DNA of 64,000 nucleotides from Campanula takesimana (Eukaryota; Streptophyta; Magnoliopsida; Asterales; Campanulaceae), in NCBI GenBank assembly GCA_026119855.1, contig JAOWBW010001316.1, positions 186,001 to 250,000 of the forward strand, given 5' to 3'. Position 1 is the stretch's first letter, and every line of letters begins with the position of its first letter. The notes under the pieces are model-generated. The model was not told the origin of the DNA. It saw only the letters and a program-made list of their open reading frames with translations, and ran no database searches. Positions 32,336-41,529 of this stretch are shown here, in pieces. The position numbers and the translations under genes are program-made.

Positions 32336-32726
32336 GGTTGTTGGAAGCATGTGAAGAGCTCGTGAGTTTGTTAAGAGCACGTGACCACGTGACGAACTCG
32401 TGAGGCGGTTATTCCCCAACAACTTGCACATGGAATCCCAACAACTTGCACATGGAATCCCCTATAAAAGAGGCACAAGAGGCGTGATTGAGTGTGAATG
32501 ATTTGACTATTTTCATATTCTTAGTTTGTTCTTAGCTATAGCTTAGTGGTAGTTTTTCTTCTTCATAGTTTAACTATAGCTCAATATTAATATTCTAGCT
32601 TAGTTTCCATAGTTTAATCTTAAATTACTAGTTAATTATTCTGTTATTGTTGTTATTGTTGCTCGGTTAATCGAATTTGGTTTCAATTCCCATTTTCGCA
32701 TTTGTGATTAGATCTCATCTGTTACA
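32237..32726 (+). repeat. 3' LTR of the nested element
   Basis: 490 bases. It matches the 5' LTR except for the missing internal array segment. Confidence 0.88.
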
Positions 32727-33403
32727 GAATGTCAAAAATCATTTAAATCTAACACATATGAACACTTTAAACACAATAAATAATTAAACCCAGTCAAATT
32801 ACACACAAAAACAAACGCACACACTTTGCACACTCAAATCACTCACCCACACACACAAACGCACTCACTTCACAAACAGGAAATGAGAATCCGAGAGCAC
32901 TTACCGCCGGAGAGGAGATCTGACCGGTGGGAGAAGAGCCCCGGCTAGAAAATACGAATCGGAAAGGGACCGCCGCTGTGGGGGTAGATCGAGAGAGGGA
33001 GAGCGATAGAGAGAGAAAGGGGAGAGTAGGGTTCTATTTCTTTTCTATCTAAAAGTTGAGAGATGGGTGTAAAATAACTGGTGAAAAAAATTAAATTAAA
33101 TTAAAATTAAATAGGCTGACGAATAGTCCTCACAACTACCGACGCATCAATTAAGTGGTGACGTACAGTCCGACACCATATTTATCCCGCTCCCTTTCCG
33201 ACGCATGTTCGTCCCAACCTCTTAAAATTTGTCGCTATGTGTGACGGCTAATCCGTCACAGACCTTTTTTCTCGAAAATCACGTGCCCGCTCGTTGGCCG
33301 ACGCACATTCGTCACAAAGATTTATAGTGCGTCGCTGATCAGTGACGGACCAAAGTCCGTCACAATGTGTCTGTCACAGATTTTGCATTTTCTAGTAGTG
33401 GAT

Positions 33404-34189
33404 CTACCCATAAACTCGATAATTGTCATCCTTGCACTTGAACTCGAAGAAAATATGAGTATATTCGTCCACCGTTAACTTTTCATCCAAATATAAACGA
33501 AATTGCTTGAGTAAGCTCCTTAGGTGGCTATTTGAGTAATCCACATGGAAAAATAAGGACTGAACATGCAACATAACAAAGTATAAGGAGCTATATGGGA
33601 TTATATGAACACCTAACCTATTATATGTATCCACAAAACAATCTTGACCCCCTTTCCGAATTTTTCTGGCTTCGTCACTGATCATATCGCTAAACGCTGT
33701 CTCCTTGTTCTTTTTTTTTTCTTCATTTTGCTTCTTATTTTCCATAGAACAGGTCAGGTCACATGACTAACTTGGTTTACATCCTATGGATAATGGATCA
33801 CAGGATTGTGTTGCATGGAGCCTCTTACGATTTACTGAATTTTTCGTAATTTTTTCCGTAAAATGCATCAAGTCAAATGTGGCAACCTATTAATTACAGA
33901 GTTGACAGAAATAATCTTACTATTATAGAGCAGAAAAGTGATGTAAATAATCGAATCAATTTTGTTGCAGTTAATTAATTAAGAGATAATTTTTCCTCTA
34001 TTTACGTAGTCGATACTCATTTTCTGTTAGTTGGACATCAAACTAAATACTGCCCCGTAAATGGAAATATTGCGTGCAAAGAAATGCATGCAAAACTCTT
34101 TTTCTGAAATTTTTTTGATCTTTAATCAATTTTGGGTAATCATATCTTATTTAGTCAATAAAATATGTTAATGCCGAGAAGAAAAACCG
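33404..34189. other. Unit tail downstream of copy C and intact unit junction
   Basis: No gene is seen. Collinear with 12860-14043, but about 0.4 kb (13225-13640 in unit B) is missing between two CAGGTCA-ATGACT words. The stretch 34161-34199 joins tail and head of adjacent units without insertion and serves as the empty site for three LTR insertions elsewhere. Confidence 0.6.
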
Positions 34190-34965
34190 TAGTCAGTTAG
34201 GGTATATAAATTTTTGGTTAATCGTATGAGTTACGTCGATATATAGACTTTGAAAGCTTGAAACTCATTGATTGACTTTGTAAACAATATTTGACATTTG
34301 GAGACCAGTTCTTACTTACAATTTATTTGTCAACGGTGAAGTTTGAATTCCAAACAATAGTCTTTGCAGCGTAACAAATATGCAGAGAACTGTATAATTC
34401 AACAGCAACTTGCCCTTTTAAAATTATTCTGATTTCTGAACATAATTTATTAGAAATAAAGTTTGACATTCTGATCATTTGAATCATTCTGTAACATCAA
34501 TGTATATCAAAATTAGACCGTTATGAACAAGTTGTATCCAAGCATGCCTAGCCACAGACGTAGATGAAAACAGAAAAATGCAGAAAGAAAGAAAAATAAT
34601 GCAGTAAATAATTAAACCGCTAGAGGCACCGTGCAATATGATCATCTGATTCATAACATGTTTCACCAAGTCTGTCTGACCTGACTTTAGCCAAACAAAT
34701 TTAATAATTTCCCAGAAGAGTCTTGAACATTTCTTATGGCACGGACTTAAACAATACGGCTCAGAAAAAATTCCACTTGAATTAAACTTTTTCGTAACAC
34801 TTTTACGATCTTGCAAATAGTTGTCGATTTAAGACCATGAATATTTGAATTGTTCTTTCAGTTACTCATTTTAAGACACTGTGAATATATTTATCAATGG
34901 TGGAAGTTTGAATTCCTAAATATATAGTCTTTACTAACTGCACTAAAATCATTTTCATAAGTAAT
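34190..34965. other. Upstream flank of copy D
   Basis: Non-coding. It lacks the MITEs found at the same positions upstream of B and C, and so represents the ancestral upstream sequence of the unit. Confidence 0.55.
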
Positions 34966-35032
34966 TGACTCATTCATTCATAGGCCAATATAGACTTTTA
35001 ACTGGTCTCATAGACTTAGAAGCTATAAATAG
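34966..35032 (+). promoter_or_regulatory. Core promoter of BBE-like copy D
   Basis: TGACTCA (34966-34972), CCAAT (34985-34989) and TATA box CTATAAATAG (35023-35032), spaced as in copy C. Confidence 0.72.
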
Positions 35033-35095
35033 ATGGCCTCCCATCACTTTTATTCACACAGCAAGAAATCTCATATAGACAAAAAACAACAAATC

Positions 35096-36715
35096 ATGAA
35101 TACTTCATTCCTAATTTCCTTTTTCTTGGCTACTCTCTTTTCCAATATTGCATGGGCTACTTCCTCATCTCATCAACATCATCACCATCATCATCATCAG
35201 AATCGCCAACAAGAATTTCGCCATTGCCTTACCCTTCATGCTGGCAAATCCATTTCACAGCAAATATACACCCCAAAAAACTCTTCTTTTACACCTATTT
35301 GGGAAGTCAATATCAACAATCAAAGGTTCGACACTCCTTCGACCCCTCGACCTTTTCTCATTTTGACACCCGTTGATGAATCCCAAATCCAAACCGTCAT
35401 TCATTGCTCCAAGAAACATGACATAAATCTCAGAATACGAGGTGGTGGTCATGATTTCGAGGGTATTTCATCCACTTCAAATGATCCATTTGTCCTGCTT
35501 GACCTCACTAACATGAGATCAATAAGCGTTGACGTTGCTAGTAAGACTGGATGGGTTCAAGGTGGTGCAAGTCTAGGCGAACTATACTATCGAATTTCTC
35601 AGAAAAGTAGGACTCTTGCCTTTCCGGGAGGTACATGGTCTACTGTCGGAGTTGGTGGACTCATTAGTGGAGGAGGGTACGGAACCCTAAATCGAAAATA
35701 CGGTCTTGCTGCTGATCATGTGCTTGATGCCCGTTTGATCGATGTGAATGGAAAAATTCTTGATAGAAAATCCATGGGCGAAGATTTATTTTGGGCCATT
35801 AGAGGAGGTGGAGCTTCGAGTTTTGGGGTCATTGTTGCTTGGAAGTTAAGCTTGGTTGATGTTCCCGAGACTGTCACAGTTTTCGCAAAAACCAAGACTT
35901 TAGAACAAAATGCAACGACCATTTTCCACAAGTGGCAATCTTTTGCGCCAAATGCGGATAGAGATTTATTTTTGAGGGCTCAATTAACAACGATTAATTC
36001 GGGTACTGGCCGAAAGAAAACAGTTCTTATTACATTTGATGCTGTGTTCTTGGGTGGAATCGATAGGCTACTTTCTTTGATGCAAGAAGGCTTCCCTGAA
36101 CTGGGCTTATTGAGAGAAGATTGTACCGAAGTCAGTTTTGTTCAATCCGCTATGGTAATTTCAGCTTTTTCTAGTCAAGCACCACCTCAAACTTTGCTTA
36201 ATCGAACTGCCACCCCTAAGTTTTCCATAAAAGGCAAATCTGACTTTGTGAAGAAGCCGATTTCTATTAAGGGACTCGAAGGGCTGTGGAGAAGGTTCCT
36301 CAAAATTGATGTTAGGACGCCAAATTTCATATTGAGTCCTTATGGTGGAAGGATGAATGAGATATCAGAGTCGGCCACTCCATTCCCTCATAGAGCTGGG
36401 AACTTGTATGTGCTTCTTGAATGGGCTAATTTGGATATGAAAAGACCAGCATCGGTTAACAGACGCGTTAATTGGATGAGAAGTGTGTATAGTTACTTGG
36501 GTCGTTATGTTTCGAGTTCTCCAAGAAGTGCGTACATAAACTACCTTGATCTTGACTTGGGAGTGAGTAGCAAAAGTTATGCGGAAGCAAGCGTTTGGGG
36601 TAGAAGGTACTTTGGTGATAATTTTGAGAGGTTGGTTCGAGTGAAGAGCAAAGTTGATCCTAAAAACTTCTTCAGCCATCCGCAGAGTATTCCTCCTTTT
36701 CCATCTCTGCTATAA
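35096..36715 (+). CDS. BBE-like FAD-linked oxidase, copy D
   Basis: Intact 539-codon secreted flavoprotein with the same layout as copy C: signal peptide, HQHHHHHHHQ tract, paired Cys, RGGGHDFEG His, FPGGTWSTVGVGGLISGGGY with the Trp and Leu replacements, and the BBE domain ending QSIPPFPSLL. It differs from copy C at roughly twenty positions, for example TGWVQGG for TAWVQGG, an extra residue in NSGTGRKKT, and LDMKRPASV for LDMERPASV. The start at 35033 directly behind the TATA box is rejected for the same reason as in C. The proximal promoter is free of MITEs. Probably a vacuolar, apoplastic or ER-transit oxidase, as for the family; the substrate is unknown. Confidence 0.93.
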   Translation: MNTSFLISFFLATLFSNIAWATSSSHQHHHHHHHQNRQQEFRHCLTLHAGKSISQQIYTPKNSSFTPIWEVNINNQRFDTPSTPRPFLILTPVDESQIQTVIHCSKKHDINLRIRGGGHDFEGISSTSNDPFVLLDLTNMRSISVDVASKTGWVQGGASLGELYYRISQKSRTLAFPGGTWSTVGVGGLISGGGYGTLNRKYGLAADHVLDARLIDVNGKILDRKSMGEDLFWAIRGGGASSFGVIVAWKLSLVDVPETVTVFAKTKTLEQNATTIFHKWQSFAPNADRDLFLRAQLTTINSGTGRKKTVLITFDAVFLGGIDRLLSLMQEGFPELGLLREDCTEVSFVQSAMVISAFSSQAPPQTLLNRTATPKFSIKGKSDFVKKPISIKGLEGLWRRFLKIDVRTPNFILSPYGGRMNEISESATPFPHRAGNLYVLLEWANLDMKRPASVNRRVNWMRSVYSYLGRYVSSSPRSAYINYLDLDLGVSSKSYAEASVWGRRYFGDNFERLVRVKSKVDPKNFFSHPQSIPPFPSLL

Positions 36716-37161
36716 ATTAACCAACAACTTCCCTTTTAGTTTTGAAGGAAAAGAATAAGTTGTAAAACGATCATCATTTTTTCAATATGTTTATTTATTT
36801 TTTTGTTCTCAATTACTGGCTTAATCTAGCTGCTATTCATGTATTACTTTCACTTGAATTCTTTTTCTTGGTTAAATGAGAATCCTGCCTTGTATGTTGA
36901 CTCTGCTTAAGACACAGATTTCATACTAGTGTGTTTGTGTGTGTGTTTGAGCTCATATTTATGTGTTTGTATTGATTTTTTTTTTATTTTTTTTTTTGTA
37001 AGAAGGGTCTACCAAACAAGGTGTGCACAAAGCCACAAATTAAACTTTAATACTGTAAATAAGAAAAACATTTTGGTTATTCTGGTTAGCATAATATATC
37101 CATTCCCTTCCAACTCCAACCCCCATATCTTTTGCAAAAAAACATGGCAACATATTTAATA
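36716..37161. other. 3' flank of copy D, part 1
   Basis: Non-coding. Matches the minus strand of the copy A flank (about 1650-2002), with a plant-type AATAAG signal soon after the stop. It is interrupted at 37162 by a Stowaway MITE that itself carries a gypsy element. Confidence 0.55.
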
Positions 37162-37329
37162 ATCCCTCTGTCCCGGAATAAATATCATATTTTTCTTTTT
37201 CGTTGGTCCCAAAATAAATATCGTCTTACTAAAACTAGATTATGAAATTTGGTGATCTTCCTATACTACCCATTCTAATAGGCACAAACATTGGAATGCG
37301 GTAAGAAGTGTCACTCTACCCATATGAAT

Positions 37330-39266
37330 TGTAATACCCGGCCTTATGGCTTAATTATTTTAATGGTAAATATCTTTTATTTAGTTGAGCTTAATTAATT
37401 AAGAAGAGACATTAGATTTAACTTCGGGCCCAAGAGAATTAAAACCCATTAGATTTTTTTTTGTATTCCTTTTAATTAGGGAAATTAGAAACCCTAAAAT
37501 ATATATACTCTCCTAATTACCCTAGCATTATTATTATTAACAAAAGAAAGAAAAGAAAGACGGGAGAGCAGAGAGATCGCAACCGCGAGAGAGAGCGGAG
37601 GCGCGAGAGAGAGAGAAAGAAAGAAAGAAAGAAGGAAGAAGAGAAAGAAAAAGGGGAGCCAAGCCATTCATCAAAGGTAACCTTAAATCGCCTACTCTTT
37701 TTAGTTGAATCATTAAGGTTATAATCTAAAAACCCTAAAAGCTATTGATGAACTAGGGTTTGTTGAATGGAATTAAGGGGAGGAAGAAAAGGGAATATGT
37801 GTGTGTGTGTGTACGGTTGTGCTAGTGTGTGTACTGTGTGTGTATGGGTGTGCAACAGTGTGTGTGTATGTGTAATAGGGTGTGTGTGTTTGTGCACTGT
37901 TTATGTGTGTGTGCGTGTGTGTTGTGTGTGTTATTTATACTAAAAAGGTATGAACAGTGTATGTGTGTGTTTGTATAGGCTATGAACATAGTGAATGAAA
38001 TTGGATACTAGAAAGTAGTAATTGAAATTAGAATGGGGAAGTGAAAATGGTAAACCCAAGGGACATTATGGTAAAACCCTAGGGGTATTTTGGTAAACCA
38101 AAAAGGGTAATTTGGGTATAAATAAAATTGGGTAATGTGAGAAACCCTAGATCATATATTGACCTTAAAAGGAGTTAAAGAGAATGACTCATAGGTTAAT
38201 AATAAGAACAAGTAAAGTATTTTGGGGACGGAAGTAAATAAGTGTTACTTTTGTCTAAGAAAGTTATTTCGCGTGATTGTAGATACGTGCGCGTGGTATT
38301 GCAAAGAAGATTAATGCAAGCCAAGGTAAGGGATTACGTTCCTTAGTCCTTGAATGTCTCAATCCTTTAATGTAGGATTCCTTTATATTCTTTCATGAGT
38401 TGTTACCATGTGGCGGTAACGTTTTGCATTCTTAAAAGTTGTGAACGCCTTTTAAATGCTCTCACCCTTTGACATATCTTAAATCAATGGGTATCGAAAG
38501 TAACTTTGAAATTGTATGGTGTTCTTGTACCTTGGACACTAAGTTGAAACTTTGCTATATCTTAATTTGGTATAGACGTGTTGAAACTTTGCTATATCTT
38601 AATTTGGTATAGACGTTCGCTTAGTCTGATATGAAAAGGACTAAGTAGGTTAATCTAGTTGAAATGAAAAAGGACTAGACTTTTATACTACTTATTGAAG
38701 TAGTTGATTATCATGATAAATCTTACTTAAATGCCCTGATCAGGCATTGCACCTGAAATGGTGACGTTATCTTGGAATTGACGGACTTGAAAGTAAATGC
38801 CACATTTCGTATTGAAAAGCTTAATTGTTAACTGTCTTGAACTTAACGGTTAACTTGATATTTTATGAAAGCTTATCTTTGAAAATATTATTGTTGTTTC
38901 GTTCTTCCGGTCATCTCTCCTTAGAACCCGGAGAGATCCCGTATGAACTTACTGAGCATTGTTCGCTCACCCCTTCCATAATTATTGTTCTTCAGGTAAT
39001 AAGTAGGTGGAGGATTTCAAAGGACGAGAAGACGTTGTTAAGGTGAAGTTGAAGATCATTGATGACGAGAGGTTTTATGGACGGTGGTTACTAGTCGTTA
39101 GTTTTGAAAGACAATTATTACGCTTCTGTTATTTATTTTGAATTGTGGTTAGAGATACTAGCCGTGGAGATTTGAATTGTAGTTTATGACCGTTATTCCT
39201 TTATGTTGGGGACGGATTTATATTATCTAAAGGATGTTATAATACTCTGAAATTCGGGGTGTTACA
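37330..39266 (+). repeat. 5' LTR of the gypsy element
   Basis: 1937 bases. It contains a GAAAG-rich purine tract (37550-37665), a TG-rich stretch (37795-37970) and a 37-base direct duplication around GTTGAAACTTTGCTATATC (38541-38614). Confidence 0.9.
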
Positions 39267-39680
39267 GTTGGTAATCAGAGCTCCGGTTTAGGTTTACATG
39301 GGAGACTATAGAAAGAAGTTAAGACTATGAGGATAAATAGTACTTAACATAGATTGGGCTTTAGAACTCTGATAAGGAAGATAGTATTTTTGGAGAATTA
39401 CCATTTTAGGAAACTTACAACTTCCTAAATTAGGAAACTTTCTAAATTAGGAAACTTTCTAAGTTAGGGAACTTTCCAAATATAGAAACTTACTATTTTG
39501 GAAAAGAACCTAAAGTGAGATTTGTAGAGGAGTATAAGTATATACTTGGGAATAATCTTGAATGATTGTGAATGAATGTTGTCTCTTCATTAAGAATGAA
39601 CACATTATGAGGTTTATGTGATTCTAATAGCGGTTTGTTTCATTGTAAATCATGGACGGACCTAGCAAATCAAGGATGTT

Positions 39681-40239
39681 TTGGAGACATGTAGCCCTAA
39701 GAAGAAAGTTGATCCAACATTATGTTTTGGGGATCAAAGGACTAAAGGAAGGAAAGAAAAGTTACGCGAGAAAGCGGAAGTTGAAAGGGAGAGATTTGGC
39801 TTCACGTATGATAAATTGGTGCAAAACTGGAAAGAATTGAAAAACGCCAAGGACGAATTGAAAAGCACTAAAAAGAATTGGAAGAGACAAAGACAAAATT
39901 GCAAAGGTATAAAGAAGATCTTAGTGTCACTGAGAGATACCTTGAGCAGACTAGAGAACAAGTCTATATATGGTTTGATGAAGTGTAATGTTTAAAGGCA
40001 ACTATAGTCGTAGAGAAAGAAACAATGGCCCTATAGGCAATGAGGCTCCAAATGAAGAAGAATTGGTAGCCGAAGTTGAAATTGAGGAAGTAAATGTTAT
40101 CATAGAGGGGAATGAAGCTACCCCAATCATAATTGATGATGATGAGCCACAAGAAGTACCAACCAAAGGTCTAGAGAAGACCAAATGGATCCAAGAACAA
40201 AGTGAAGTAGGCTCCAAAAGTGTCAAGTGGGAGACCTAG
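39681..40239 (+). pseudogene. Gypsy internal ORF remnant in gag position
   Basis: Two adjoining open pieces (39681-39995 and 39988-40239). The first is Lys/Glu-rich and coiled-coil-like, the second acidic. No gag domain or zinc knuckle is recognisable. It occupies the place where gag should be. Confidence 0.4.
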
Positions 40240-40479
40240 AGGAAGGTCTAGGAAAGTTGGAAGGTGGGACAACGAATACTTTTAAATTTTCATTGCTAGT
40301 AGAAGTAACTAGTAGTAGTTTGAAGACTCAATTGAGTATCTTTTCTTTACTTTGAAATCGTTTTAATTGTGAACATATTCCATTTATTAATAAAAGTGAT
40401 TTTCTCTTATATGATTCCTAAAAGTTTTGTGATTTCAATTATGTTCTGTAGTGTTAAAAATGTGTGTTAACCAAGAACA

Positions 40480-41330
40480 AGAAAGTATAGTCTGTTGAAA
40501 TGACTAATGAATGAAAGTATGGTCTAGTGAAATGGCCAAATGAAAGTAATAAGGGTCTATTCAAACCACCTATGAAAGTAAATGTGGTCTAATGAAAAGA
40601 CTAACGAAAAGTGAAAACGGTCTAGTGAAATGACTGTGATATGATTAAGTCAAGTGAAACGACTTACCAAGGAAGTAATGGTCTATTGAAATGACCAAAG
40701 TGAATAGTTATGGTTTAATGAAACCCAAAGAGTCCACTAAAGTCGACTAATGAAAATAAGTGATGGTCTATTGAATGACCTATGGGAAATGTTAAAGTCT
40801 AAAGAGGCGACCAAGGAGTATAGTAAGTTGACTAATGAAGTAGTATTGGTTCATTGAAACGACCAAAGGTCTAGTGTGTGACTCTATTTGAATGATTAGT
40901 CTATTGAGACGACATATATATGTAAATAATGAGTATTGTTAGCAGGTGAACTAACCTAGAACAAGAAAGTATGGTTCGAGTGAAAAAACCATAAATATTA
41001 ATTGGTTTAGTGGGACAGCCAAGTGTGAACAATAGTGGTCAAGTGAAGCGACCAACGAAAGTGAAAATGGTCTATTGGAATGACCGGTGAAAATAGTAAG
41101 GGTCTAGTGGATCGACCTGCGATTAGTAATTAAGTCTAGGGAAATGACAACTAAAGTAAGAATGGCCAAATAAACCGATCAAGTAAGAGATAATGGTCTA
41201 TGGAGGTGATCAATGAGATAGAAATGGTCTAATGAATCGACCAATAAGACTAGTGAAATTGACTAATGGAAAGGAAGTCAGTCTATTGAAACGACCAGTG
41301 GTCTAGTACACGACCTATGATTCGAATGAT
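40480..41330. repeat. Degenerate palindromic repeat array in the gypsy element
   Basis: About 25 spaced units of the form GGTCTAKTGAAAYGACC, separated by 10-25 A-rich bases. Each unit is a small dyad (GGTC...GACC) around TATTGAAA-like loops. No long open frame crosses the region. It replaces the gag-to-protease coding interval. Confidence 0.75.
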
Positions 41331-41529
41331 AATATGTAGGGATGATATACACGTATAACATGAAAGATGATAAGCATTGATGGTATGAGAGTGCGTGAAA
41401 AATGTCTCATTTTCATGATAGCACGGAAAGTATCATATTATTCGGCGAGTATCCGTAATGCCAAAATGGCTGAGTTCTTGATGTTAACTCAAGGAAATAA
41501 CTATGTCTAAAGGGAGTTCTGGAGGATGG

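Larger units (their letters stand above)
28504..32726 (+). mobile_element. Non-autonomous LTR retrotransposon nested in CACTA
   Basis: LTRs 28504-29269 and 32237-32726 (TGTAACGGAGGAGG...CATCTGTTACA) with exact TSD GAATG (28499-28503 and 32727-32731). The primer-binding site TTGGTATCAGAGC (29272-29284) is of initiator tRNA-Met type, and the polypurine tract AAGGGGAAGGGA precedes the 3' LTR. The internal region holds two overlapping long frames without any gag, protease, integrase or polymerase motif. The shared parts of the LTRs differ at only a handful of positions by eye, indicating recent movement with borrowed enzymes. Confidence 0.9.
25281..33400 (-). mobile_element. CACTA (En/Spm) transposon, internally deleted
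   Basis: Terminal inverted repeats CACTACTAGAAAA and TTTTCTAGTAGTG, with a 3-base TSD GAT (25278-25280 and 33401-33403). The uninterrupted site GCAGATCTACC is at 12671-12681. Subterminal regions (25295-25585 and 33110-33385) are packed with TGACGGA/TCCGTCA words, the expected transposase-binding repeats. Remnants of a minus-strand transposase are present, but the catalytic body is missing. A non-autonomous LTR element (28504-32726) and a small MITE (26519-26620) are nested inside. Confidence 0.92.

Noticed and set aside
40480..41330. Palindromic repeats with spacers resembling a CRISPR array
   Set aside because: The repeats are degenerate, the spacers A-rich and related, and the region lies inside a plant gypsy element.
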